Origin: Acidovorax sp. Leaf160
GTDB taxonomy: Bacteria > Pseudomonadota > Gammaproteobacteria > Burkholderiales > Burkholderiaceae_C
Assembly (NCBI RefSeq): GCF_001424265.1
Contig: NZ_LMOV01000008.1
Coordinates: forward strand, 1-64,000
Length of the DNA stretch: 64,000 nucleotides
Reading direction: 5' to 3'
Shown one piece after another: positions 25,858 through 34,402 of this stretch. Made by a program: the position numbers and the translations under genes. A model generated the notes under the pieces. That model saw only the letters and a list, made by a program, of their open reading frames with translations, had not been told where the DNA came from and searched no databases. Within the stretch, counting starts at the first letter, position 1, and each line of letters starts with the position of its first letter.

Positions 25858-27450
25858 TCAGCCATAGAACCCATGCAGGAGCCAGCGGCCCTGCAGGTCG
25901 CGGAAGATCCAGACATAGCCCACGACCTGGTTGTGCGCTACGAAATAGTCGCGCCGGGTCGGGCCGGCAACGGCTTCGCCCGGCAGGCTGCCCCCTGCCG
26001 CAGCGCCTGCACCGCCCGCAGTGCCCGCATCGGCCGTGCTTTCAGGGTGGGCTGCCCCCAGGGCTCCCAGGGCTTCCAGGGCCTCCCGCGACTCCCACCA
26101 GGCGGTTTCAAAACGCTGCGGCCCCACCAGCAGGCGCAAGGGGCCGTGCAGGCACGGGCGGTTGCCCTGCAGCACCAGCACGCGCGGCGGCTGCACCAGC
26201 CAGGTCGGCCACAGCACGGCGCGGGCATCGGGCGGGGTCGCTGCCCTGGTCGATGCCCCCCTGCCCCTGACGGCCGCGCCCGCCTTTTCCGTTTCCAGCG
26301 GGTGCCATTGCTGCATGGCTTCAGGCCGGTGGTCGGCCATCAGGCGCAGGCCTTGCACGCGTTCCGTGCCCAGCCGCGCGGACAGGCGTTCCTGCAGCTG
26401 GTGCCAGGGCTCGCCGGGTGTTTCGTTCGGCCCGGGTGGCAGCAGGCTGACGCTGTCGCCCACCCAGGGCGCCGTCTGCAGCGCCCGCAGGGCGATGCGG
26501 TTCACCGGCGCGGCCAACCGCTGGCGGCCCAGGCGTTCGGCCAGCAGGCGCCGCAGGTGGGCCATCTCCTGCGCCGGCTGGGCGGTGCGCACGTCCAGGG
26601 ACTGCCACTCCGGCAGATCCACCCCGTCGATGCGCCGCAGGTCATGCCGCCAGGCGAGCGACAGCGCCAGCACGCCCTGGTGCCGCGCCTGCAGCCAGGA
26701 CTGCAAGGCCACCAACAGCCGGCTGGCGGACCAGAGCAGGCTGTCGGCCGATTCGGCCAGCGCGGGCAGCTCGGCCTCCAGCGCGAAACAGTCAGGCGCC
26801 TGCAGCCAGGGCGGCAGATGCTGCACGTCGCCCCAGGCCCGGTCCAGCGCCAGCAAGGGGCCGGCGCCCAGCCGCCGGGCCAGCCCGGCACGCGGCAGGG
26901 CCCGCACGGCGCCCCAGGTGCGGCAACCCATGTGTTCCAGGTCGGCGGCGTGGGGACGCAGGTCGCTGAGGGTGCGCAGCGGCAGGTCGTGCGGCAGCCG
27001 GCGCGGCAAGGGACGGCCGGCCTGCAACAGCCGCAGTTGCGCCAGGGCCTGAAGGGCGGTGGGGGCTTGCGCGATGCAGGCGGCTTCATGGGGGGATTCG
27101 GCAGGGGCCCGAGCGCGGGTGCTGGCGCTGGCCCTGCTGCTGGTGCTGGCGCCGACCGGCGGCATGCCGCGCGCCGGATGCTGCCGCGTGCCAGCCGTCG
27201 CCTGGCCTTGGCCGTGGCCGGCGTCTGGCGCCGGCCCGGTCAGAGGGACCGGGCAGTGCTGGCGCAGCAAGCGCACCAGGGCAGGAAGGCCGCCCCAGAG
27301 CCGGGCCGTGCTGTCCACCTCGACCAGCAGGCCCTCTTCCAGCAGCGCCACGCGCGGGCTGAAGCGCAGGGCCCACCAGCCATGCGCTTGCGCCGGCACG
27401 CCACTGGACGCCGCCTCAGGCGCGGGCAGAGGAAGTGCGATCCAGTGCAT
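25858..27450 (-). CDS. imuB: ImuB-type Y-family polymerase-like protein (SOS mutagenesis)
   Basis: This is a 530-residue DinB/UmuC-like protein read from the ATG at 27450. The N-terminus (MHWIALPLPAP) lacks the DxD-type catalytic acid found in true Y-polymerases, and the palm motif appears as LLVEVDSTARLWGG. This fits ImuB, the non-catalytic bridging protein of the ImuA-ImuB-DnaE2 mutasome. The C-terminal segment RDYFVAHNQVVGYVWIFRDLQGRWLLHGFYG is conserved in ImuB. It overlaps the imuA 3' end by 35 bp, so they are coupled and share the LexA-boxed promoter. No dnaE2 follows. Confidence 0.9.
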   Translation of the reverse strand: MHWIALPLPAPEAASSGVPAQAHGWWALRFSPRVALLEEGLLVEVDSTARLWGGLPALVRLLRQHCPVPLTGPAPDAGHGQGQATAGTRQHPARGMPPVGASTSSRASASTRARAPAESPHEAACIAQAPTALQALAQLRLLQAGRPLPRRLPHDLPLRTLSDLRPHAADLEHMGCRTWGAVRALPRAGLARRLGAGPLLALDRAWGDVQHLPPWLQAPDCFALEAELPALAESADSLLWSASRLLVALQSWLQARHQGVLALSLAWRHDLRRIDGVDLPEWQSLDVRTAQPAQEMAHLRRLLAERLGRQRLAAPVNRIALRALQTAPWVGDSVSLLPPGPNETPGEPWHQLQERLSARLGTERVQGLRLMADHRPEAMQQWHPLETEKAGAAVRGRGASTRAATPPDARAVLWPTWLVQPPRVLVLQGNRPCLHGPLRLLVGPQRFETAWWESREALEALGALGAAHPESTADAGTAGGAGAAAGGSLPGEAVAGPTRRDYFVAHNQVVGYVWIFRDLQGRWLLHGFYG

Positions 27451-28327
27451 GCAATGACTCCACGCCACGCGGCGGCACCGCACCCGGCAGTTCGGTGGGT
27501 ACGCCCAGCGCTCTCAGTGCGTGCAGGCGTTCCTGCCGCTGCTGCCATTGGTGCTGTGCGGCTTCCTGGGCGCTTTGCCGGCGGCGGGCCTGGGCCTGCA
27601 GCACGGCCAGCAGCCGGGCATCGCAGGCCGGCAGCAGCACGGGCGCGAGCGCCGGCGGGCCCCGCCGCTTGAGCACATGCACCTGGACCATCTCGACGTC
27701 AGCCTGGGCCTCGCCTGCCGCTCGTGCCCAGAGCCGCAGCGGCGCTGGGGAAGCCTGCTGGCGCCGGTGCTCGGGCCGGAACACCCAGAGCAGGCGCCCC
27801 TGCTGCGCCGCCGCCAGCTGCAGCCGCCGCAGCGACTCAGGCGCGGTCTGCGGCAGCCAGGCCAGCACCGCCAGCACATCGCGGCAGCGCAGGGCCTGCT
27901 CGGCGGCCCATGCCGCCTGGGCCTCCTGGTGCGGGCCGGCGACGACGCGGTACACCCGGTCTGCGGGCAGGCCGCCTGCCGCCAGCACCGGGCCGAAAGG
28001 CGCATGCGGCGGCGCCACCAGCACCACCCGGCCGGGCGACCCCTGCGCCACGGCACGGGCAAGCCCTGGCAGCACCAGCCGCCATTCATGAAAGGCATGG
28101 GGTGGCAGCAGCACCTCGGACATGGCGCCCAGCGGCCAGCCGCCGCCAGGCAGCTGGGCATCCAGCGGCGCGTGCCCGGAAGGCTGCGTGCGCTGCGGCG
28201 CCTGCGCCATGCCGTCGCCCCGCCAGACACCCGGCACCTGCCAGGCAGCATCGGGCCCATCGGCCGCGCACTCCGAAACCGCCTGGAGCGAAGGCGGGGC
28301 AGCGGTGAGCGGAGGTGGGGTGAACAT
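27416..28327 (-). CDS. imuA: ImuA, translesion-synthesis cell-division-inhibitor-like protein
   Basis: This 303-residue RecA/SulA-like protein is the first gene of the imu operon. VWRGDGMAQAPQRTQPSGHAP is followed by LPGGGWPLGAMSEVLLPPHAFHEWRLVLP, the characteristic LP.GG.P.G..EvL motif, then VVLVAPPHAPFGPVLAAGGL. Walker-type residues are degenerate, as usual in this branch. The ATG lies 15 bp downstream of a LexA box, so the pair is DNA-damage-inducible. Confidence 0.9.
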   Translation of the reverse strand: MFTPPPLTAAPPSLQAVSECAADGPDAAWQVPGVWRGDGMAQAPQRTQPSGHAPLDAQLPGGGWPLGAMSEVLLPPHAFHEWRLVLPGLARAVAQGSPGRVVLVAPPHAPFGPVLAAGGLPADRVYRVVAGPHQEAQAAWAAEQALRCRDVLAVLAWLPQTAPESLRRLQLAAAQQGRLLWVFRPEHRRQQASPAPLRLWARAAGEAQADVEMVQVHVLKRRGPPALAPVLLPACDARLLAVLQAQARRRQSAQEAAQHQWQQRQERLHALRALGVPTELPGAVPPRGVESLHALDRTSSARA

Positions 28328-28342
28328 GGCGAAACCTTGATA

Positions 28343-28358
28343 CTGTTTAAATATACAG
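28343..28358 (-). promoter_or_regulatory. LexA (SOS) box of imuAB
   Basis: CTGTTTAAATATACAG is CTGT-N8-ACAG, the standard LexA operator with an AT-rich core and TA on both flanks. It sits 15 bp upstream of the imuA ATG, overlapping where the -10 or start point should be. Confidence 0.92.
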
Positions 28359-28473
28359 TATCAGGACGCCGGTCACCACCGGGTTGCCGACAACTTTGCG
28401 TAGGCCGACAGCGCCAGTGACCGCAGCGCTTGCCCGAGCGGCTCAGCCGGCTGCCCTGCACGCTTCTCGTGGT

Positions 28474-29886
28474 TCAGGGCCAGCGCGGAGGATGCGTTCC
28501 CGGCGGCATGGACTCCCGCTTCCAGCCAGCGGGGGTGCGCGCCAGTTGCGCGCTGTGCCGAACGGCCTGCAGCCGGCCGAATCCGGAATCGGTCGTTTCC
28601 AGATAGGCCGCCCGATCGGGAGCCTGTGCGGCCAGCCCCTGCGGCAGCCGGCCCAGGCTGCGCAGCCAGTGCCCGGTCTGCGCCAGCGACACCTGCACAT
28701 GCCACTGGCCGCCTTCGCGCTGCTGGCGGCGCAAAGCCGCTGCCGCTCCCAGGGCGATGAGGTAGCCGGTGGCTTCGTCGAGGATCTGCATCGGCAGCGG
28801 CCGGGGCGCGCCGCCGCCTGCCGCCTCGCCTTCCGCCTGGTTGAAGCCCATGGCGGTCTGCACCAGGGAATCGAAGCCGCGCCGTCCGGCCCAGGGCCCC
28901 CGGGTGCCATAGGCGGAGAGCGACACGTAGACGATGCCGGGCCGCATCGCTGCCACCTCGTCCGGCCCCCAGCCCAGGGCCTGCAGGCCGCCGGGGCGGT
29001 AGCCCTGCACCCAGACGTGGGCACCCGCCAGCAGCGAGCGCATGGCGGCCTGGCCTTCGACAGCGCGCAGGTCGATATGCGTGGACAGCTTGCCGCGGCT
29101 GGTGTCGGCGATGGCGTCGATGTTGGGCAGGTGCGGCGCATTCACCAGCATGACGTCGGCGCCATAGGCCGCCAGCGCCTTGCCGCCCACGGGGCCGGCC
29201 AGGATGCGGGTGAGGTCGAGCACGCGCACACCCGCGAGGGGCCGGTCCTGCTCGGCAAGCGGGGGCAGCGGCAGCGGAGGCGCATCGCCGGCCAGTCGCT
29301 CGATGGTGAACAGCGGCTGCGCGGCGATGGCGCGGCCTTGCGGCGTGGCGTCCCATTCGGCGAAGCTGCGCAAGGCAGTGGCCACCAGGCCCGCGCGTGC
29401 AGCCGCATCTTCGAAGTCGTGTGCACGCCAATCGGTGAGCGCGGACTGCACGTCGGCGCGTTCCGCCTCGCCGGGGCGCAGGCCCAGCAGCCGCAGCGCG
29501 CCCTCTCGGTGGTGCGCGAAGTTGGCATGAATCCGCACGAAGCCGTCCGCGCAGCGGTAGAGGCCGGACAGCGGGTCCCAGAGGTCGGGCGAGCGCCCGT
29601 CCAGGCTGAACCAGCCGGTGCATTCGATGGCGGCATGGGCGCTGTCCACCGTGACCTGCTGGCGGGCGGCGCCGCGATCGTGGGCGAATTCACAGGCCGC
29701 CAGCGCAGCGGCGGCGATGCTGGCCTGCGCGGCCACGCCGACCGCGAACGACGACGGCAGGTCGGCGCCGCTTCCGGTCAGCCGCGCGAAGGCCAAGGCC
29801 TCGGGCGGCAGACCGGCTTGCCGCCAGAGGCCGCGCAGGGCCTCATCGGCGGACAGGGCACTGGCTGATTGCAGGCCGGACGCCAT
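28474..29886 (-). CDS. CaiB/BaiF family CoA-transferase with re-ordered domains
   Basis: This 470-residue type III CoA-transferase-like protein is longer than the usual ~400. The Rossmann-type start motif, normally at the N-terminus, is at ~217-250 (LAGVRVLDLTRILAGPVGGKALAAYGAD), followed by RPGIVYVSLSAYGTRGPWAGRRGFDSL and the catalytic-Asp motif with D370 in QILDEATG. Residues ~50-200 instead resemble the back half of ordinary members (AQASIAAAALAAC, DPLSGLYRCADGFVRIHANFAHH). Acyl-CoA substrate is unknown. It follows scoB by 15 bp, so it is in one operon with the 3-oxoacid CoA-transferase. Confidence 0.85.
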   Translation of the reverse strand: MASGLQSASALSADEALRGLWRQAGLPPEALAFARLTGSGADLPSSFAVGVAAQASIAAAALAACEFAHDRGAARQQVTVDSAHAAIECTGWFSLDGRSPDLWDPLSGLYRCADGFVRIHANFAHHREGALRLLGLRPGEAERADVQSALTDWRAHDFEDAAARAGLVATALRSFAEWDATPQGRAIAAQPLFTIERLAGDAPPLPLPPLAEQDRPLAGVRVLDLTRILAGPVGGKALAAYGADVMLVNAPHLPNIDAIADTSRGKLSTHIDLRAVEGQAAMRSLLAGAHVWVQGYRPGGLQALGWGPDEVAAMRPGIVYVSLSAYGTRGPWAGRRGFDSLVQTAMGFNQAEGEAAGGGAPRPLPMQILDEATGYLIALGAAAALRRQQREGGQWHVQVSLAQTGHWLRSLGRLPQGLAAQAPDRAAYLETTDSGFGRLQAVRHSAQLARTPAGWKRESMPPGTHPPRWP

Positions 29887-29901
29887 GGCCCGTGCCCTGC
29901 T

Positions 29902-30540
29902 TCAGCGCACCAGCGTGACGCCGGTCTTGGCCTGCAGCGCCTCGAAGCTCACCCCGGGCGCCAGCTCGACCACCTTCAGGCCCTCGGGCGTCACGTCCAG
30001 CACGGCCAGGTCGGTGATGATGCGATCCACCACGCCCACGCCCGTCAGCGGCAGCGTGCATTCGGGCAGGATCTTCAGGTCCTCGGTGCCATCCTTCTTC
30101 CTGGCGACGTGCTCCATCAGCACGATCACGCGCTTGACGCCCGCCACCAGGTCCATGGCGCCGCCCATGCCCTTGACCATCTTGCCGGGGATCATCCAGT
30201 TGGCGAGGTCGCCCTTCTCGCTGACCTGCATGGCCCCCAGGATGGACAGGTTGATCTTGCCGCCGCGGATCATGGCGAACGACTGGTCGCTGCCGAAGAT
30301 GGACGAACCGGGGATGGTCGTCACGGTCTGCTTGCCGGCGTTGATCAGGTCGGCATCCACCGCGTCTTCGGTCGGGAAGGCGCCGATGCCGAGCATGCCG
30401 TTCTCGGACTGCAGCCACACTTCCTTGTCGCCGGTGTGATTGGCGACCAGGGTCGGAATGCCGATGCCGAGGTTCACGTAGAAGCCGTCTTCCAGCTCTT
30501 GCGCCGCGCGTGCGGCCATCTGGTCTTGGGTCCAGGGCAT
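29902..30540 (-). CDS. scoB: 3-oxoacid CoA-transferase subunit B
   Basis: This 212-residue beta subunit of a type I CoA-transferase (succinyl-CoA:3-ketoacid, ScoB/AtoA/PcaJ type) shows [15 protein letters not shown] and the catalytic Glu46 in [54 protein letters not shown] is strongly conserved across the family. The ATG at 30540 is one base beyond the scoA stop, giving coupled translation. It forms a heterotetramer with ScoA to activate acetoacetate or a beta-ketoadipate-like acid. Confidence 0.95.
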   Translation of the reverse strand: MPWTQDQMAARAAQELEDGFYVNLGIGIPTLVANHTGDKEVWLQSENGMLGIGAFPTEDAVDADLINAGKQTVTTIPGSSIFGSDQSFAMIRGGKINLSILGAMQVSEKGDLANWMIPGKMVKGMGGAMDLVAGVKRVIVLMEHVARKKDGTEDLKILPECTLPLTGVGVVDRIITDLAVLDVTPEGLKVVELAPGVSFEALQAKTGVTLVR

Positions 30541-30541
30541 G

Positions 30542-31363
30542 TCAGGCTCCTTCTTGCTTGTTGGCGGGCACCTGGGGCACCACGGGCAGTTCGGCTTCGG
30601 CGGCGGCGGCGGCCTGCGCGATGACGGCCTGGGCTTCCACCTTGGCGGCCACCGCATCCACGGGCGCGGCCGCGCTCACGGTACGCTTTTCGATGCGTTT
30701 TTCAGGGGTCGGGTTGTGCACGATGCGGTGCACGTAGATGCCGGGCAGGTGCACGTCGTCAGGTGCGATCTGGCCGGTCTCGACGATCTCTTCGACCTCG
30801 ACGATGCAGACCTTGCCGGCCGTGGCGGCGGCCGGGTTGAAGTTGCGCGCAGTCAGGCGGAACTGCAGGTTGCCCGACTTGTCGGCCCGGTGGGCCTTGA
30901 CCAGCGCCACGTCGGGCACCAGCGAGCGCTCCATCACGTAGGTCTCGCCGTCGAACTCGCGCAGCTCCTTGCCCTCGGCGACCATGGTGCCCACGCCGGT
31001 CTTGGTGAAGAAGGCCGGAATGCCCGCGCCGCCGGCGCGCAGCTTCTCGGCCAGCGTGCCCTGGGGGGTGAATTCCAGTTCCAGCTCACCAGCCAGGTAC
31101 TGGCGCTCGAATTCCTTGTTCTCGCCCACGTACGACGAGATCATCTTCTTGATCTGCCGCGTCTCCAGCAGCTTGCCCAGGCCGAAACCGTCCACACCCG
31201 CGTTGTTGGAGACGACGGTGAGGCCCTTGGCGCCGCTGTCGCGCAGCGCGTCGATCAGCGCCTCGGGAATGCCGCAGAGGCCGAAACCGCCGACGGCCAG
31301 CATCTGGCCGTCGGCCACGACGCCCTTGAGGGCCTCGTCCGCATTGGGAAAAATCTTGTTCAC
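30542..31363 (-). CDS. scoA: 3-oxoacid CoA-transferase subunit A
   Basis: This is a 273-residue alpha subunit. [39 protein letters not shown] and [16 protein letters not shown] are family-diagnostic. The last ~40 residues form an Ala/Val/Pro-rich extension beyond the normal end (family ~235). It is transcribed divergently from a PAS-LuxR regulator across a 75-bp gap containing a perfect inverted repeat, which suggests control by that regulator. Confidence 0.94.
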   Translation of the reverse strand: MNKIFPNADEALKGVVADGQMLAVGGFGLCGIPEALIDALRDSGAKGLTVVSNNAGVDGFGLGKLLETRQIKKMISSYVGENKEFERQYLAGELELEFTPQGTLAEKLRAGGAGIPAFFTKTGVGTMVAEGKELREFDGETYVMERSLVPDVALVKAHRADKSGNLQFRLTARNFNPAAATAGKVCIVEVEEIVETGQIAPDDVHLPGIYVHRIVHNPTPEKRIEKRTVSAAAPVDAVAAKVEAQAVIAQAAAAAEAELPVVPQVPANKQEGA

Positions 31364-31399
31364 TGGAGACTCCTCATCAAGATGGTTGCACGTTACGAT

Positions 31400-31421
31400 A
31401 CTACGTACTTCATTACGTAGT
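31400..31421. promoter_or_regulatory. Inverted-repeat operator between scoA and the PAS-LuxR gene
   Basis: ACTACGTA (31400-31407) and TACGTAGT (31414-31421) are perfect 8-bp arms around a 6-bp spacer. It lies 17 bp before the regulator ATG and 36 bp before the scoA ATG, in reach of both promoters. Binding by the adjacent LuxR-type protein is inferred. Confidence 0.7.
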
Positions 31422-31438
31422 TTTCCCTAAAGACTTCC

Positions 31439-31984
31439 ATGGATACTGCCGACTACCGCCTCGCGTTCGACATGGCCCCGGTCGGCCTGGTCATCTCGCG
31501 CAACCGCACCATGGTCGATTGCAACCGCCATGTGTGCGAGATGTTCGGCGCCTCGCGCGAGGTGCTGATCGGCCAGTCCTTCCGCATTCTCTACCCCAGC
31601 GCCGACGAGTACGAACGCCTGGGCCGGCGCATGGAGCCCATCCTGAACGCCAAGGGCCACTATGCCGACAACCGCATCATGAAGCGTGCGAGCGGCGAAG
31701 TGTTCTGGTGCCATGTCTCGGGCCGCGCCCTGAACCGCGAGGCACCGCACGAATCGGGTATCTGGAGCTTCGAGGACCTGAGCGCGGAACGCCCCGTCAA
31801 GGCAGAGCTGACCGGCCGCGAGCGCGAGGTGGCGGCCCGGCTGCTGGACGGCATGACGTCCAAGGAAATCGGCCGGGCGCTGGACATCAGCCACCGCACG
31901 GTGGAGATCTACCGGGCGCGCCTGATGCGCAAGTACGGCGCCTCGACGGCGGGCGATCTGGTGCAGAAACTGCTGGCCGGTTGA
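31439..31984 (+). CDS. PAS-domain LuxR-type transcriptional regulator
   Basis: This 181-residue regulator has an N-terminal PAS domain (~1-110: FDMAPVGLVISRNRTMVDCNR, RIMKRASGEVFWCHVSGRAL) and a C-terminal LuxR/GerE HTH (~120-181: LTGREREVAARLLDGMTSKEIGRALDISHRTVEIYRARL). It has no receiver or transmembrane part, so it senses a cytoplasmic ligand or redox state. Its position, divergent from scoAB-CaiB, suggests control of acetoacetate/short-acid metabolism. This layout is common for scoAB neighbours in related bacteria as I recall, but that was not checked. Confidence 0.9.
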   Translation: MDTADYRLAFDMAPVGLVISRNRTMVDCNRHVCEMFGASREVLIGQSFRILYPSADEYERLGRRMEPILNAKGHYADNRIMKRASGEVFWCHVSGRALNREAPHESGIWSFEDLSAERPVKAELTGREREVAARLLDGMTSKEIGRALDISHRTVEIYRARLMRKYGASTAGDLVQKLLAG

Positions 31985-32060
31985 TCGGGATCTCATCGAA
32001 AAAGTGAGCGGACTGCCGGCCCAAAGCAAGCGTTTCAGGCACTTTCCTGCCCCAAGATAT

Positions 32061-32098
32061 TGACTATCAACCGCCTGGCGCTATCAAATTGATAGTCA
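32061..32098. promoter_or_regulatory. Perfect palindromes upstream of the HD hydrolase gene
   Basis: CTATCAA-A-TTGATAG (32081-32095) is a perfect 15-bp palindrome, and a third CTATCAA lies at 32064-32070, 17 bp upstream in the same direction. The outer arms TGACTATCAA/TTGATAGTCA are also perfect over 10 bp. It may be an operator, or a relic of the dispersed repeat family, which carries a similar TTGATAG core. Confidence 0.5.
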
Positions 32099-32148
32099 CC
32101 CCGTGCCGGCGCGCATGCCTGCCGCACCGGCAGCCCCAAGGACACGCC

Positions 32149-32856
32149 ATGACGATCCACCAGCCCGTTGACGCAGACACCGCCATGAACACCGACCCAG
32201 CCCTGCCCTTCGCCCCCCATGCCGCGCTGGCCCGGGCGCTGCTGCCGCATGCGCTGGGCACGCCGGGCGGGACGAGCGACGGGGCGCACGACATCGCCCA
32301 CCTGCTGCGCGTATGGCGCAACGTGCAGCGCATCGCGTCAGCCGAAGGCGGCGACCTCGAACTGCTGCTCGCCGCCACGCTGCTGCACGACTGCGTGAAT
32401 GTCGAAAAGGATTCGCCCCTGCGCGCGCAGGCGTCCCGTCTGTCGGCTGAGAAGGCCAGAGGGCTGCTGGCCGACGTGGGCTGGGCGTCCGGCCGCGTGG
32501 AAGCGGCCGCGCACGCCATCGAGGCGCACAGCTACAGCGCCGCCATCGTGCCGCGCAGCCTAGAAGCGCGCATCCTGCAGGACGCCGACCGGCTCGACGC
32601 CATCGGCCTCGTCGGCGCGGCGCGCTGCTTCTACGTGGGCGGGCGCATGGGCCGCGCCCTGTACGACCCGGCGGACGCCCGCGCCGCGCAGCGCCCGCTG
32701 GACGACGGCCGCTTCACGCTGGACCACTTCCAGCGCAAGCTGTTCCATCTGGCATCGGGTTTCCAGACGTCGGAAGGCGCCCGTCTGGCGGCGGTGCGGC
32801 AGCAGCGGCTGCGCGACTTCTACGAAGGCTTTCTGGAAGAGATCGAAGAGGGCTAG
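32149..32856 (+). CDS. HD-domain metal-dependent phosphohydrolase
   Basis: This 235-residue HD-superfamily protein resembles YedJ. Metal ligands are visible as H in GAHDIAHLLRVW, the HD pair in AATLLHDCVNVEKDSP, and D in ILQDADRLDAIGLVGAARCF. The ATG at 32149 places these at normal distances; upstream in-frame sequence is repeat/operator DNA. The C-terminal part (FQRKLFHLASGFQTSEGARLAAVRQQRLRDFYEGFLEE) is typical of the subfamily. The likely substrate is a nucleotide or another phosphate ester. It converges on the NDH-2 gene. Confidence 0.9.
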   Translation: MTIHQPVDADTAMNTDPALPFAPHAALARALLPHALGTPGGTSDGAHDIAHLLRVWRNVQRIASAEGGDLELLLAATLLHDCVNVEKDSPLRAQASRLSAEKARGLLADVGWASGRVEAAAHAIEAHSYSAAIVPRSLEARILQDADRLDAIGLVGAARCFYVGGRMGRALYDPADARAAQRPLDDGRFTLDHFQRKLFHLASGFQTSEGARLAAVRQQRLRDFYEGFLEEIEEG

Positions 32857-32867
32857 CCCTGGGAATT

Positions 32868-32934
32868 CGCTGGCACCCGAGGACGCCAGCGCGGACAGAC
32901 AGCCAGGCACACAGGCAGGTAGACAGGCAGGCGA
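32868..32934. repeat. Hairpin and short CAGG-type direct repeats between convergent genes
   Basis: CGCTGGC/GCCAGCG (32868-32874 and 32885-32891) can form a 7-bp stem, without a U-tract. From about 32893 to 32934 come repeated CAGACAG, CAGGCA and CAGGTAGACAGG units. Transcripts of the HD gene and NDH-2 meet here, so a bidirectional terminator role is possible. Confidence 0.35.
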
Positions 32935-32961
32935 GCCCGGACAACGGCGCAGCGTGCCTCG

Positions 32962-34242
32962 TCAATGCAGCTTGAGCCGCCCCGACACGCGCTTTTGCAG
33001 CAGCCGCGCCAGCGCCAGCACCACCGTCTTGCCGGTGCCCAGGATGGCGCGGTGGTGGTTCAGGTGCAGCGAGATGTACATCCACTTGGCGATCAGCCCT
33101 TCGACGAAGAAGTTGCGCCCGCCCAGGCCGCCCATCAGGTTGCCCACACCCTTGTTGTCGCCCAGCGAAACGAGCGAGCCGAAGTCCTTGTAGACGAAGG
33201 GCTCGGTCACTTCGCGCTCGCGCAGCAAGGCACCCAGCACGTTCGCCAGGTAGTCGGCCTGCTGGTGCGCGGCCTGGGCGCGGGCCGGCACCGTCTTGCC
33301 GTCCTCCCACGGGCAGGCGGCGCAGTCGCCCAGGGCCAGCACGTCGGGCGCGGAAGTGCGCAGGCGGTTGTCCACGACAAACTGGTTCAGGCGGTTCACC
33401 TCCAGCCCCAGGCGCGCATTGCCATCGGCGGCCTTGATGCCGGCCGCCCAGACGATCAGGTCGGCCGGAATCGCGCCTGCCGGCGTCACCAGCGCGCCGC
33501 GCTGGATCTCGGTCACGCGCGTGCCGGTCAGCACATTCACCTGCTTGCGGCGCAGGGCCACTTCCGCCTGCGCGGAAATCTTCTCGGGCAGCCCGCCCAG
33601 GATGCGGTCGCCGCCTTCGACCAGGGTGATGTCGAGCCGGAAGCGCTGGCTGGTGCCCAGGCTCTCCAGCAGCTCGGCATAGGCCTCGAGCAGTTCGGCG
33701 GACAGCTCCACCCCCGTAGCGCCGGCACCGACGATGGCGATCGACAGCGCCCGGCTGTCCGCGAACGAAGCCCGCGCGCAGGCGCCCAGCCAGTCGGTGT
33801 GAAAGCGCTGCGCGTCGCGTACGTTTTCCAGCAGATAGGCGTGTTCGATGCCGGGCGTGCCGAAGGCGTTGGAGCCGCTGCCGATGGCCAGCACCAGCCG
33901 GGTGTAGCTCACCGTGCGGCGCGGCACCAGCAGGTCGCCCTCGGCATTGCGGATCTCGCCCAGTTCGATGGACTTGCGCGCGGTATCCAGCCCCACCAGG
34001 TCGCCGATGGCAAAGCCGAAGTGGTTGCGCCGCGCCAGCACCGGGTACGACAGCCCTTCCTGGTGCGCATCCAGCGTGCCCGCGGCCACCTCGTGCAGCG
34101 TCGGCTTCCAGATGTGGAAAGGCGAGCGGTCCACCAGCAGCACGCGTTCGCGGCCCTGCCTGGCCCCCAGGCTGCGACCGAGGCGGGCCGCCAGTTCCAG
34201 CCCGCCTGCCCCGCCGCCGACGATCACGATGTCTGAATGCAT
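32962..34242 (-). CDS. ndh: Type II NADH:quinone oxidoreductase (NDH-2)
   Basis: This 426-residue peripheral membrane flavoprotein oxidises NADH and reduces quinone without pumping protons. The FAD fold is IVIVGGGAGGLELAARLGRSLG at the N-terminus and the NADH fold is IAIVGAGATGVELSAELLEAY near residue 170. VLALGDCAACPWEDGKTVPARAQAAHQQADYL is the second FAD segment, and AKWMYISLHLNHHRAILG the C-terminal membrane-associating part. It stands alone, transcribed towards the HD gene. Confidence 0.93.
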   Translation of the reverse strand: MHSDIVIVGGGAGGLELAARLGRSLGARQGRERVLLVDRSPFHIWKPTLHEVAAGTLDAHQEGLSYPVLARRNHFGFAIGDLVGLDTARKSIELGEIRNAEGDLLVPRRTVSYTRLVLAIGSGSNAFGTPGIEHAYLLENVRDAQRFHTDWLGACARASFADSRALSIAIVGAGATGVELSAELLEAYAELLESLGTSQRFRLDITLVEGGDRILGGLPEKISAQAEVALRRKQVNVLTGTRVTEIQRGALVTPAGAIPADLIVWAAGIKAADGNARLGLEVNRLNQFVVDNRLRTSAPDVLALGDCAACPWEDGKTVPARAQAAHQQADYLANVLGALLREREVTEPFVYKDFGSLVSLGDNKGVGNLMGGLGGRNFFVEGLIAKWMYISLHLNHHRAILGTGKTVVLALARLLQKRVSGRLKLH

Positions 34243-34323
34243 GAATGAATCTCCCTGTGCGCAAGGCCCCAGTTTATGCTGGTAAACCCTGATTCACTTC
34301 CGAGACTGCGATGCCTCGCCGAC

Positions 34324-34350
34324 AAAAAAGCCCGCAAGGACGGCGGGCTT
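34324..34350 (-). terminator. Intrinsic terminator after the DUF945 gene
   Basis: On the minus strand AAGCCCGC, a short loop, and GCGGGC are followed directly by a run of six U. It lies about 50 bp after the DUF945 stop, with the right polarity. Confidence 0.85.
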
Positions 34351-34402
34351 CGGTGACAGGCGCTGCCCGGCGGCGGACTCGTCGGGCAGCGGCGGGCGAG
34401 GC

